A DNA stretch of 54,555 nt from positions 4,863 to 59,417 of the forward strand of contig MGTD01000036.1 of the NCBI GenBank assembly GCA_001799285.1. Reading direction: 5' to 3'. Of the stretch, positions 26,527-34,875 are shown in pieces. Below the pieces are notes generated by a model, which was given only the letters and a program-made list of their open reading frames with translations, made no database searches and had not been told where the DNA came from. A program made the translations under genes and the position numbers. Within the stretch, counting starts at the first letter, position 1; each line of letters starts with the position of its first letter. This DNA is from Deltaproteobacteria bacterium RIFOXYD12_FULL_56_24 (GTDB taxonomy: Bacteria > Desulfobacterota > Desulfobulbia > Desulfobulbales > Desulfurivibrionaceae).

Positions 26527-27279
26527 ATGAAAGTTGATCGGTTATTAGATTTTTTGGTCACCATCCTCTGCTGGGTCTGGTTCATTCTTGGTTTTTTTCT
26601 GTTCTTTTCCTGGTTGTATCTTGGTGCAGCCATGTTTGTCAAAAACAAGGAAGCCGCCTTCCAGCGGTTGAACAGCCATTTTTATCAGGTTTTCTTTTGC
26701 CTGCTGCGCGTGACGGCTCCCAGGCACAAATGGGTTATTAATCAGGAGGTGGCGTCGATCAGGTCGGCGGTGATCGTCTGTAATCATCTTTCCTATCTGG
26801 ATCCATTGCTGTTCATTGCCCTGTTTGAACGTCAACGAACCCTGGTCAAGACGCGTTTTTTCTCCATGCCGGTCTTCGGCTGGATTATCAAAAAATCAGG
26901 CTATTTCCCGGCCAGCGGCGAGGGACAGTTCACCAGAATGATGCTCAAGCAGATGCAGACAATGGAGAGTTTTTTCCAGAAGGGCGGGAATCTCTTTATC
27001 TTTCCCGAAGGCACCCGGAGCCGTGACGGGGGAGTCGGCAACCTGAACAGAGGAGCCCTGAAAATTGCCCGGCTGTGCAAAGCGCCTATTTATGTCTTGC
27101 AACTGACACATACGAACAAGCTGTTTCCCCCGGGCAGGTTTCTTTTTCAAACCAGGATAAAAAACAGGATCACTCTGCGGATCCTTGACCGTATCGAGCC
27201 CGACTACCAGCATCAGGTCCCGTCTGCAGCCGTGCTGGAACAGCGGGTGATGGCAGCCTACGCAGGACAACAGCCATGA
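26527..27279 (+). CDS. PlsC-type 1-acylglycerol-phosphate acyltransferase
   Basis: 250 residues. An N-terminal membrane segment (about 10-37) precedes NHLSYLD (His87, Asp92: the HX4D motif) and FPEGTRS (159-165). These are the two hallmark motifs of PlsC. It should place an acyl chain on a glycerophosphate or a related acceptor at the inner membrane. It is flanked by the ketosynthase and a radical SAM gene and overlaps the latter by four bases, so it probably handles the cluster's product rather than general phospholipids. Confidence 0.9.
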   Translation: MKVDRLLDFLVTILCWVWFILGFFLFFSWLYLGAAMFVKNKEAAFQRLNSHFYQVFFCLLRVTAPRHKWVINQEVASIRSAVIVCNHLSYLDPLLFIALFERQRTLVKTRFFSMPVFGWIIKKSGYFPASGEGQFTRMMLKQMQTMESFFQKGGNLFIFPEGTRSRDGGVGNLNRGALKIARLCKAPIYVLQLTHTNKLFPPGRFLFQTRIKNRITLRILDRIEPDYQHQVPSAAVLEQRVMAAYAGQQP

Positions 27280-28766
27280 AGGTTCTTCTCATCTCCATGC
27301 CCGATGTAGTGCCGCTCATCATCCATGAGGCAGCATTTCACATGCCCAATCACGGCATTGCCTCAGTTGGCGGCAATATCGATGCAGAACATGAAGTCTA
27401 TCTGGTTGATCTGATCCGCAAGCGCCGTTCCATCAAGAAATATCTGACCAAGGTGATCGGCAAGATCAAGCCCGACCTGGTAGGCCTTTCGGCCATGACC
27501 TGGCAGTATGATACCTGCATCAAGATCTCCCACCTGATCAAGGAACTTAGCCCCGAGGTCAAGATTGTTATCGGTGGCTACCATGCCACCCTGATGCATG
27601 AAGAGATAGCCTCCGCCAAAGAGGCAAGGTGGATTGATTTCATGATCCGGGGAGAAGGCGAAGAGGCCTGCCGCCGTTTGGTGAATGGTCTTGACGGCCG
27701 TGATGATCTGGCGGCGATTCCTTCTCTTTCCCATAAAAAAGACGGGGTGTTCGTCCATAATCCACGGGGTGAAAACCTTGATCTGAGTACCCTCAAGCTC
27801 CCTGTCCGGGATAAACGGAGGCTGACCTGGGGCTATCATATTATGTACTCCAAGATCGAACTCGTGGAGACATCCAGGGGATGCACCCGTGCCTGTAACT
27901 TTTGTTCCATGAGGCATATGTACGGCCGCACCTTTCGGACCTATCCTGTAATCCGCGTCCTGGAAGACATCGATGACATATACTATAAGCGTAAGACCAG
28001 GTGGATATTCATCGTCGACGACAATATGGTCCTGAATCCTTCCCGGGTCGTGGAACTCTGTGACGCGATTATTTCCAGAAAGTATAAGGGGCTCAACTTT
28101 GTTGTTCAGGCCGATTGCGTGTCCATGGCAACTAATGAAGGGATGGTCGCCAAAATGGCGGCGGCGGGTTTCCGCTCGGTTTTTCTCGGCATCGAAAACG
28201 GCTCGGCCAAAAACCTGAACTGTGCCGGCAAAAGCGATATTCTTGCCTACGTAAAGAAGGCCATTGAAAACTGCCACCGATACGGGATAATGGTGGTCGG
28301 CGGCTTGATCTTCGGCTTTGCGGAAGATGACGAGGAATCGATTCGAGAAAACTACGAATTTTTTAATGATATCGGCGCGGATGCCGCCTACTGCCAGATC
28401 CTGACCCCCTATCCCAAGACCGCCATGCGGGATCAGCTTCTGGAGCAAGGGCTGGTGAGCAACAGCAGCGATTATAAAAAATATAACGGCCTGTGGGCCA
28501 ATGTCCGCACCAGACACCTTGACTCTGCCCAGCTCCAGTATCAGTTCTGGTACCAGCGCCAAGTGGTGCTGGGGTGGTGGAATCCTCCCGCCCCCGCCCG
28601 AAGTCAGGGGCGGATATGGACCTCCATCTGGCGTTTTCTGTTCAAGCCCTTTTTGAAGATCCACTATCGAATGATCATGAAAAAATATGGCTGGGAAGGC
28701 CGTTACCAAAAGGAAGTTGCGCGGTGGGAAAGAATGAATCGTTTTACAGACCTCGAACCTTACTAA
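27276..28766 (+). CDS. B12-binding-type radical SAM enzyme
   Basis: 496 residues. The cobalamin-binding-like N-terminus (MKVLLISMPD, LVGLSAM, IVIGGYHATLMHEE, GEGEEA) leads into CTRACNFC (Cys203/207/210). A C-terminal helical part of about 110 residues follows, with basic residues near the end (MKKYGWEG). It overlaps the PlsC-type gene (ATGA). Together with the other four members in the cluster it forms a diverged family; they are not simple duplicates, since their sequences differ throughout. Confidence 0.9.
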   Translation: MKVLLISMPDVVPLIIHEAAFHMPNHGIASVGGNIDAEHEVYLVDLIRKRRSIKKYLTKVIGKIKPDLVGLSAMTWQYDTCIKISHLIKELSPEVKIVIGGYHATLMHEEIASAKEARWIDFMIRGEGEEACRRLVNGLDGRDDLAAIPSLSHKKDGVFVHNPRGENLDLSTLKLPVRDKRRLTWGYHIMYSKIELVETSRGCTRACNFCSMRHMYGRTFRTYPVIRVLEDIDDIYYKRKTRWIFIVDDNMVLNPSRVVELCDAIISRKYKGLNFVVQADCVSMATNEGMVAKMAAAGFRSVFLGIENGSAKNLNCAGKSDILAYVKKAIENCHRYGIMVVGGLIFGFAEDDEESIRENYEFFNDIGADAAYCQILTPYPKTAMRDQLLEQGLVSNSSDYKKYNGLWANVRTRHLDSAQLQYQFWYQRQVVLGWWNPPAPARSQGRIWTSIWRFLFKPFLKIHYRMIMKKYGWEGRYQKEVARWERMNRFTDLEPY

Positions 28767-28774
28767 GAAAAATT

Positions 28775-28927
28775 GTAACTATCCAGCTCAAGGCCGGAAG
28801 CGAACAATTACAACCCAAACTGTAACTATTCAGCAGTGCCGTAGCTGCTAGGCAGAAGCCTGCGAAGTGTGCTGGTGCCCATGAGCAGGCTGATAACAAC
28901 GCAGATGCGGTGCTGCTGGATAGTTAC
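28775..28927 (-). repeat. Long palindromic repeat family R1, copy 1 (inverted, short form)
   Basis: Arms GTAACTATTCAGCAG (28822-28836) and CTGCTGGATAGTTAC (28913-28927), plus an outer GTAACTATCCAG at 28775. On the minus strand it matches the copies at 44067 and 52412 almost throughout, but lacks a 54-base block present there (207 minus 54 equals 153, the length here). It lies between two radical SAM genes. Confidence 0.85.
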
Positions 28928-28942
28928 GAAAAATTAAAAAAC

Positions 28943-29980
28943 ATGCAGATATATAATCTTGAATTTACCGAGCAGGAAATCCGCGAGGCCGTAGCGGCGG
29001 GCAGGTTGCTGTCCATGGAGATCGAATTCAGCCGCATCTGCAACTTCCAGTGCTCATACTGTTACGTGCCGGAGAGAAGCACCTGCCGCAATGAACTCTC
29101 TCGGGAGGAGATCCGGGATGTTATCCAGCAGGCCAAGGAACTTGGGGCGCGCAAGATCATCATCTTGGGCGGCGAGCCGAGCATCTATCCGCACCTGGTG
29201 GAGATGATCCGGTTTCTTGGCCGGGAAGGGCTTGAGATCGAAATGTTCACCAACGGTACCGGGATTGATCCAGCCCTCGCCGCCGTCCTGGCCGAAGAAA
29301 AGGTCCGGGTGGTCCTGAAGCTGAATTCCCGGGACGAGGCGATCCAGGATCGGTTGGCCGGGAAAAAGGGGGCATTCCAGATTATCAACCGGGCCTTGGC
29401 CACCTTGCAGGCGGCAGGATACCCGTCAGCGGAGCAATTCCTGGCCATCAGCACCGTGATCTGCCAGCAGAACATCAAAGAATTGCCGGCCATGTGGCAA
29501 TGGCTGCGAGAGGAGAAGATAGAGCCTTATTTCGAGGTTATCACCCCCCAGGCCAATGCCCTGGAGAACATCTGGCTGGGGGTTGATTCCAGCCAGTTGA
29601 AGGAGCTGTTTGTCCGGCTCTCGGCCATCGACCGGGAACAGTTCGGCCGCGATTGGGAGCCCCAGCCGCCCCTGGTGGGAAATAAGTGCATGCGCCATCA
29701 GGTTTCCTGTGTGGTCACCGCCAGCGGCGATGTCATGCCCTGTGTCGGGGTAACCATCGCGCTTGATAATATCCGCGACAACAAGCTTGCCCATATCCTG
29801 AAACACAGTGAGGTGGTCAACAACCTGAAAAACTTCCGGAACATGATCAAAGGCCCCTGCCGCACCTGCGAAAAGGCGGAAGAATGTTACGGCTGCCGCG
29901 GGGCGGCCTTCCAGATGACCGGTGATTACCTCGCCTCGGACCCCACCTGCTGGCGCAATGCCGAAAATAACGAGCGCTGA
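28943..29980 (+). CDS. Radical SAM enzyme with SPASM-type auxiliary domain
   Basis: 345 residues from the ATG at 28943; the 11 codons before it lie partly in a repeat and are less likely to be used. Cluster motif CNFQCSYC (Cys33/37/40), SAM motif LGGEPS. The C-terminus has the cysteine pattern of SPASM domains (CMRHQVSC, GDVMPCVG, then CRTCEKAEECYGCRG and a terminal Cys), which hold auxiliary Fe-S clusters. SPASM enzymes modify peptides or small molecules. No cobalamin domain is present. It is the last gene of block 2; a probable terminator follows. Confidence 0.88.
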   Translation: MQIYNLEFTEQEIREAVAAGRLLSMEIEFSRICNFQCSYCYVPERSTCRNELSREEIRDVIQQAKELGARKIIILGGEPSIYPHLVEMIRFLGREGLEIEMFTNGTGIDPALAAVLAEEKVRVVLKLNSRDEAIQDRLAGKKGAFQIINRALATLQAAGYPSAEQFLAISTVICQQNIKELPAMWQWLREEKIEPYFEVITPQANALENIWLGVDSSQLKELFVRLSAIDREQFGRDWEPQPPLVGNKCMRHQVSCVVTASGDVMPCVGVTIALDNIRDNKLAHILKHSEVVNNLKNFRNMIKGPCRTCEKAEECYGCRGAAFQMTGDYLASDPTCWRNAENNER

Positions 29981-30064
29981 GGCGATTCTCTTCAAATCAA
30001 GATGGGTAGAAACCTCTTGGTCGTTTTTCGATATTCTTGGTAGGCGGGATGCCCGGAGTTTTCC

Positions 30065-30083
30065 CCCCCTTTGTTAAAGGGGG
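30065..30083. repeat. CCCCCTTTGTT-type hairpin repeat, copy 1
   Basis: Perfect 8-base inverted repeat, CCCCCTTT and AAAGGGGG with loop GTT, followed by GAGGT. The same sequence with the same flank recurs at 34521, so it is a dispersed element. Confidence 0.75.
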
Positions 30084-30102
30084 AGGTAGAAGAGTACTGC
30101 CG

Positions 30103-30131
30103 CCGTGGGCGGCCCACGGTTTCATTTTTTT
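30103..30131 (+). terminator. Intrinsic terminator at the end of block 2
   Basis: CCGTGGG (30103-30109), loop CGG, CCCACGG (30113-30119), then TTTCATTTTTTT. This GC-rich stem with T-run lies 120 bases after the SPASM radical SAM gene and before a convergent gene. Confidence 0.65.
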
Positions 30132-30146
30132 GGCACACCCAGCAAA

Positions 30147-31304
30147 TCAGACAACCGTTAGCAGCATCCAACCCACCGAAAATCTGCCGCTTTCTGGAAT
30201 AAAGCCGAGAATCCTCTCTCCCTTGTGCAGCCGGTCGGAAGAAAACAGCTCTTCCAGCATGATATAGAAAGAGGCTGAACCGGTGTTGCCCTTGCGCGCC
30301 AGGTTGGTAAACCAGCGCTCTTCGGGGATTGCAAACCCTATATCCTGCAGTTGTTGCCGGAGCGGTTCCCGGAAGTATTGCGAGGAGTAATGCGGCAGGA
30401 ACCAGTCAATATCCTCGGGCCGCAGGTCATGTTTTTCCGCCACCGCAGGCAGGCTTTTTCCGACCAGAGTCCGGATCACCTCCCGATTCAGCAGCCTGGC
30501 ATCCTGTTTGATGGTTAGCATACCGTTTTGGGCTGCCTCGCCTTCCCCAGCATATTCCCGCCAGCCCCTGAGGCTCCCGTCTGCCTGTTTCACGGCGCCG
30601 GCATACATGCAGGTCTCCAGAGAGTGGGCATGGGAGATGATCTCAATCCCGTCAATGCCGAGGGAGAGTCCCTCTGTCGCCGGTTTATTATCGATCAATA
30701 CCGCTCCGGCGCCATCGGAGAGCATCCAGCGCAGGAACTCCGCCTCAAAGCAAAAGGTGGGATGATCCGGTTTCTTTTCCGGTTGAGCATCCGCCCCCTG
30801 CATGGCCTGGAAAAAAGAAGTTCGCAGAAAGGTGGAGGCTAGTTCGGAACCGGCGGCAACCGCACGGGTGTTCAACCCCTGGGCCACCGACATGGCCCCG
30901 TATTTCAAGGCGGTGATGCCGGAAAGACAGACCCCGGCGGTACTGATAACCTCGAAGGGCCCGCAGGCCAATTCGCCATGCACCATGGAGGCATGCCCGG
31001 GCATGAGCTGATCGGGCGATGAGGTGCCGCAGCAGAGGCATTCGATAAAATCAGCGGAAAGTTCACTGCCTGCCGGCACCAAGCGGCGCACGGCCTCGGC
31101 CGTCAGCATGGCGTTGCTGTGCGTTGTGGCGCCGGTTTCCGGGTCGATGGCATAGTGGCGGGATTCGATGCCGTTGCCGGAAAGAATGATCTGTCTGGTA
31201 CGGGCCGCGATCCGGTCCACCTTCCCCAGATATTTCTCCAGATCGTCATTATGCACCGGTAAGCCGGGGAGAAAGGCGGAAACCGCAGTGATAAAAGCAT
31301 TCAT
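30147..31304 (-). CDS. KAS III-like ketosynthase (FabH/DarB-like)
   Basis: 385 residues with the KAS III triad: Cys126 in STAGVCLSG, His305 in LPHYSSQYFR and Asn340 in LARKGNTGSAS. KAS III enzymes start chains or join two acyl units; the length and the HYSS-FR pattern also fit the DarB group, which joins two acyl chains. The gene is the last of block 3 and overlaps nothing. The start is ATG 31304, preceded by a GGTTAACC palindrome. The substrate is unknown. Confidence 0.88.
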   Translation of the reverse strand: MNAFITAVSAFLPGLPVHNDDLEKYLGKVDRIAARTRQIILSGNGIESRHYAIDPETGATTHSNAMLTAEAVRRLVPAGSELSADFIECLCCGTSSPDQLMPGHASMVHGELACGPFEVISTAGVCLSGITALKYGAMSVAQGLNTRAVAAGSELASTFLRTSFFQAMQGADAQPEKKPDHPTFCFEAEFLRWMLSDGAGAVLIDNKPATEGLSLGIDGIEIISHAHSLETCMYAGAVKQADGSLRGWREYAGEGEAAQNGMLTIKQDARLLNREVIRTLVGKSLPAVAEKHDLRPEDIDWFLPHYSSQYFREPLRQQLQDIGFAIPEERWFTNLARKGNTGSASFYIMLEELFSSDRLHKGERILGFIPESGRFSVGWMLLTVV

Positions 31305-31350
31305 AGTAGGTTAACCTGGTTGCGTTTTGTCAAAAGAGATGGTGAAGACA

Positions 31351-32658
31351 TTATAGTCGCGCGTTTTGATGGCTGTTGTCAAGGAGCTCCGCATAACGGC
31401 GGTAAAACCGCTGTTCATCAAGCTTGGTCGGGGTGACGGCATTGGTCAGGGTGTAATAATCCAGGTTGTGGTTGCTGATCCGGTGCTGCTCTTGCCTGTA
31501 AAGGGCAGTGCCCGGCAGGGGGGTCATGACCGTGATCATCGGCAAATCGATCCGCCTTGCCCCGAGATACTTTTCCAAGCGGTCAAAGTCATTTTCATCA
31601 TAGTCAGAGGAGATGATGAAATCGCCCACGATGGTAATTCCCAGGGTATTGAGAATGGCAATGGCCTCGGCGTTCATGGCAGCCTGATTGGCCTTGTTCA
31701 TGGCCGAGAGGCTGGCATCGTCAATTCCTTCAAAGCCGCTGATCACGGCCCTTAGGCCGGCCTCTTTCCATTGCCGCAGCATTTCTGGGTGGCGGACAAC
31801 CGTATCGGAGCGGATATCTGCCAGATACTGTTTATTGAGACCCGAGGCGAGCAGGGCGTGGCCCAAGGCGGTGGCCCGTTTGACATCGCCGAAGGTGTTG
31901 GCATCTACCAGCCGGATGACCGGGATCTCGGGCAGCATGGAGATATCCCGGATGACCGCCTCGATGGATTTTGTCAGATAGCCGCCGCCGGTCTGGCCTT
32001 GAATGGAGCAGAACAGACACCGGTGCGGGCAGCCGAAGGCCGAGGCGACAAAGCCCATGGTGAGGCCCAGTTTCTCAAGAATGTAATGGGAGCGGTAGCG
32101 CTTTACCAACTCATAAGCAGGGGGGCGCTCCATGACCAGATCGGCAAGACAGTTCCGCACTACCGGCCTTGCAATCTGCTGGCCCGGTCTGGTCCGGATC
32201 ACCCCGGGCAGAGCAGTAAATTCATCATCGCTCGCAGTGCCGTTCTCCAGGGCGCAGACAAGCTCAGCAAAAACCTTCTTGCCGATCCCGACCACGATAT
32301 AATCCACCGCCGCTTTATTGAAAAATCCCGGATCATTGCTGGCATGAATCCCGCCCACCACCACGGTGGCCGGGCAGGATTCTTTGACCCTGGCGGCAAT
32401 CCGCAGCATGGTGTTTGCCTCGCAGGTCACCCCGGTAATGCCGACCAGCTCCGGTTGAAATTCGCTCAGCTCCCTGTCCAGGCCATCGGGCTCAGCCTTC
32501 AGGTCAAGGATCCGCACGGGATGGTCCGGGAGATTTCCGGCCAGCTCTTCCAGGGCCAGGGGTTCGCCGCGAAAAATCTGCTTGAGCGAGGTTATCCCAT
32601 AACGCTCTTCGGGAATGCTTCGCCCGCAATTCGGGGGATTGATAAGGAGAATTTGCAT
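31351..32658 (-). CDS. B12-binding-type radical SAM enzyme
   Basis: 435 residues from the ATG at 32658 (an in-frame GTG lies six bases upstream; AGGTG just before suits the ATG). The cobalamin-binding-like N-terminus (MQILLINPP, VGITGVT, VVVGGIHASND) precedes CPHRCLFC (Cys210/214/217). The short C-terminal part after the barrel ends in a basic helix. It is one of five B12-type radical SAM enzymes here. It is 46 bases upstream of the KAS III-like gene, so they may act in sequence. Confidence 0.9.
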   Translation of the reverse strand: MQILLINPPNCGRSIPEERYGITSLKQIFRGEPLALEELAGNLPDHPVRILDLKAEPDGLDRELSEFQPELVGITGVTCEANTMLRIAARVKESCPATVVVGGIHASNDPGFFNKAAVDYIVVGIGKKVFAELVCALENGTASDDEFTALPGVIRTRPGQQIARPVVRNCLADLVMERPPAYELVKRYRSHYILEKLGLTMGFVASAFGCPHRCLFCSIQGQTGGGYLTKSIEAVIRDISMLPEIPVIRLVDANTFGDVKRATALGHALLASGLNKQYLADIRSDTVVRHPEMLRQWKEAGLRAVISGFEGIDDASLSAMNKANQAAMNAEAIAILNTLGITIVGDFIISSDYDENDFDRLEKYLGARRIDLPMITVMTPLPGTALYRQEQHRISNHNLDYYTLTNAVTPTKLDEQRFYRRYAELLDNSHQNARL

Positions 32659-33001
32659 CAACACCTGGAGAGTGTAATTTTTTCGGGCGCCAGCCCTTTC
32701 ATCACCCCGGATACCGCGACTCAGCGTGAAAAATCAACCGGCAAAACATACCAACCGGAATGGCCCTTGGCGATTAAAAAAACGGTTGGTCGGAACGATT
32801 GCGGGAAACTGTCCGGACGCCTGGCAATTCAGGAAAATTCCTTAATTCGTAACCATCCGTCTCAATACCGGAAATAACTTAAACCACCGAACCGTAACTG
32901 TTCAGCAGTGCCGCAGATTGCGGCAAGCGGGACGGCGAAGCGTACATCAGGTACGTGAGCCGGACCGATCGTCGCAAGATGTGGTGCTGCTGGATAGTTA
33001 C
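32659..33001. other. 343-base gap with no gene; right third is a repeat
   Basis: Both flanking genes run leftward, so this gap should hold the promoter for the radical SAM gene. The part from 32659 to 32893 is moderately AT-rich and shows no open frame or clear promoter consensus. The part from 32894 on is repeat copy 2. Confidence 0.5.
32894..33001 (+). repeat. Long palindromic repeat family R1, copy 2 (different interior)
   Basis: Arms GTAACTGTTCAGCAGTGCCG at the left and GTGCTGCTGGATAGTTAC at the right match the other copies, but the middle 60 bases are unlike them. It abuts the stop codon of the flavoprotein gene (33002-33004). Confidence 0.8.
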
Positions 33002-34468
33002 CTAAATTCGTACCTCTTTCTGGAACCGTTCAGGGCCGATGATAAACTGGACCGTGGCCAGCGAGCCGATAATCGTGCCCAGAATGCCGGGAGCCATGAC
33101 ACTCTGTCCGGCCAGGAACAGGCCCCGCAACGAGGTGCGGTTCAACAGGGCGCTGGAAAGCAGCTGCTCGGTTGAACGCATGACTCCATAGGCCGAGCCG
33201 TTGGGGCTGTTGGTCCAATCCCGGATGGTCAGGGGGGTGGAAATATCCAGCAACTGGACGCCGCCGAGGGGGCCGGTAACTTTTTTCGCCTGACCGATCA
33301 GCTGGTGGGCAAAGTCCGTTTTGGCCCTGAGATATTCCTCGCCCCGCCGGCCGCTGACGGTATGCTGCCAAGGCTTCCACAGGGCTTCATGGCCGGAGGT
33401 GATCAGGGAGAGCAGATTCTGGTCCGGCCTTTCGCTGGGCCGCAGTTGCACATAGATCAAATCGCTGGTATCGCCGCAGGCGTCGGTCTGGATGGCAAAG
33501 AGGTTATGGGCGAAAGCCGGATGTTGGGCAGCCGGCACCAGGGCATGGACCGCGGTCATTCCGTGGGTATTCTGCAAGGCCTCAATACGCCTGCGATACG
33601 AGGGTTTTACGCTTTCGGGCGGCAACAGCCCCAGTGTCTCCTTGGGGTGGAGGGTGGAGATGACCAGATCGGCGTCAAGGGTTTCCCCGGAGGCCAGGGT
33701 GACCCCCTGCACCCCGCCGTCCGTGGTGTGGATCCGGACGACGGCATCGTCGGTGCGCACTTGGCCGCCGAGGGAGGCCAGACGGTGGGCGCAGACATCG
33801 GCCATCTGCGCCCCGTTGCTGGTCAGGCGCCAGGCGGAGAAGAGATAACTGGCCAGGGCCATGGTGTGATAAAATTGCGGGCATACTGCCGGCGGAACGC
33901 CGATCAGGACCGAAGGCAGGCCAAAGACCGCCCGCAACCCGGGGCTGCAACCGAGTCGCTCAAAAACCGCCCCCAGGGGCTCCATTTGTTCAAACCAGGA
34001 AAGGGCCGGCCTTTCCGAGTAGAGAAAGTCCAGTTGCTCGAACTGAGAACCGCTGCGGCGCAGCATCGCCATCAAAGCATCGATCTGCGGCTGTTGCGTA
34101 GGAAAGGCTGTCCGCAAATTGCTTTCATAGGCAGCAAATCCGGCGGGCACATCGAACGACTCAATTCCCAGGCGCTCATCGCTGAAGAGGTAGCGATCGA
34201 TGGGGCCATCTGTTCCCATCCGCATGAGTGGTAAATCGGCGGTGATCCCGAGATGATCGAAACAGCGGCGCAGAACCTGCCCTTCATCCAGGGCACCGAG
34301 ATAATGCAGGCCGACATTGCAATGCACTCCCTGGCGCACATAGCTGCGCATCATCCCGCCGGGCTGCCTGTTCTTTTCGACCACCGTGACCTCAAAACCG
34401 AGCCGGGCCAAAATGATGCCGGTGCTCAATCCGCCGATTCCGGAGCCGATGATAACGACTTTTGCCAT
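33002..34468 (-). CDS. CrtI-like FAD-dependent oxidoreductase
   Basis: 488 residues from the ATG at 34468 (MAKVVIIGSGIGGLS); a longer form is possible but would cross a hairpin repeat. The N-terminal FAD motif GSGIGGLSTG is followed by VVEKNRQPGG. The C-terminus LRGLFLAGQSVMAPGILG is the second FAD-contact region of the phytoene desaturase family. Such enzymes desaturate, saturate or isomerise polyenes. Homologues occur in the radical-SAM-rich FAS clusters called ladderane-like. It is flanked by an ACP and a radical SAM gene, so a role on the polyene chain is likely. Confidence 0.9.
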   Translation of the reverse strand: MAKVVIIGSGIGGLSTGIILARLGFEVTVVEKNRQPGGMMRSYVRQGVHCNVGLHYLGALDEGQVLRRCFDHLGITADLPLMRMGTDGPIDRYLFSDERLGIESFDVPAGFAAYESNLRTAFPTQQPQIDALMAMLRRSGSQFEQLDFLYSERPALSWFEQMEPLGAVFERLGCSPGLRAVFGLPSVLIGVPPAVCPQFYHTMALASYLFSAWRLTSNGAQMADVCAHRLASLGGQVRTDDAVVRIHTTDGGVQGVTLASGETLDADLVISTLHPKETLGLLPPESVKPSYRRRIEALQNTHGMTAVHALVPAAQHPAFAHNLFAIQTDACGDTSDLIYVQLRPSERPDQNLLSLITSGHEALWKPWQHTVSGRRGEEYLRAKTDFAHQLIGQAKKVTGPLGGVQLLDISTPLTIRDWTNSPNGSAYGVMRSTEQLLSSALLNRTSLRGLFLAGQSVMAPGILGTIIGSLATVQFIIGPERFQKEVRI

Positions 34469-34520
34469 GTCTGCCAGGTGCCTTGCCTTGTTTGAAAAAT
34501 CAGGGGGATTCATCTTATTC

Positions 34521-34539
34521 CCCCCTTTGTTAAAGGGGG
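34521..34539. repeat. CCCCCTTTGTT-type hairpin repeat, copy 2
   Basis: Same hairpin and flank as at 30065: CCCCCTTT, loop GTT, AAAGGGGG, then AGGTG. It lies between the ACP and flavoprotein genes. Confidence 0.75.
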
Positions 34540-34576
34540 AGGTGAAGAGTGCCATCGCTTTGGGTGGGTTATTCCC

Positions 34577-34834
34577 CTATCTGTTCGCTTTAATATAGTC
34601 GGCAAGCCGCGCCACCGACTGCAACACAATCCGGCTGGTGTTTTCCGAGTCCATTCTCACTCCGTATTCCTTCTGGATGGTCACCGCAATTTCCAGGGCA
34701 TCCAGGGAGTCGGTGCCCAGGGGGGAATCCGGACCGATTAAGGGATCGTCGGGACCAATGGTGGCCAGATCCACATCGGGGAGGTTGCAGGTGGTGCAGA
34801 TCAGTTCGAGGAGCTCTTGCTGTAGTTGGTCCAT
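34577..34834 (-). CDS. Acyl carrier protein (ACP 4)
   Basis: 85 residues with the site GTDSLDALEIA. The N-terminus and helix 3 differ from the other three ACPs. It lies between the ABC permease and the CrtI-like gene. It may carry the chain for the BtrH-like transferase or the flavoprotein. Confidence 0.92.
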   Translation of the reverse strand: MDQLQQELLELICTTCNLPDVDLATIGPDDPLIGPDSPLGTDSLDALEIAVTIQKEYGVRMDSENTSRIVLQSVARLADYIKANR

Positions 34835-34875
34835 GGTCGTTAAGAGAGCCTCTGGCAGTGGTTAAAGGGAAGGGG

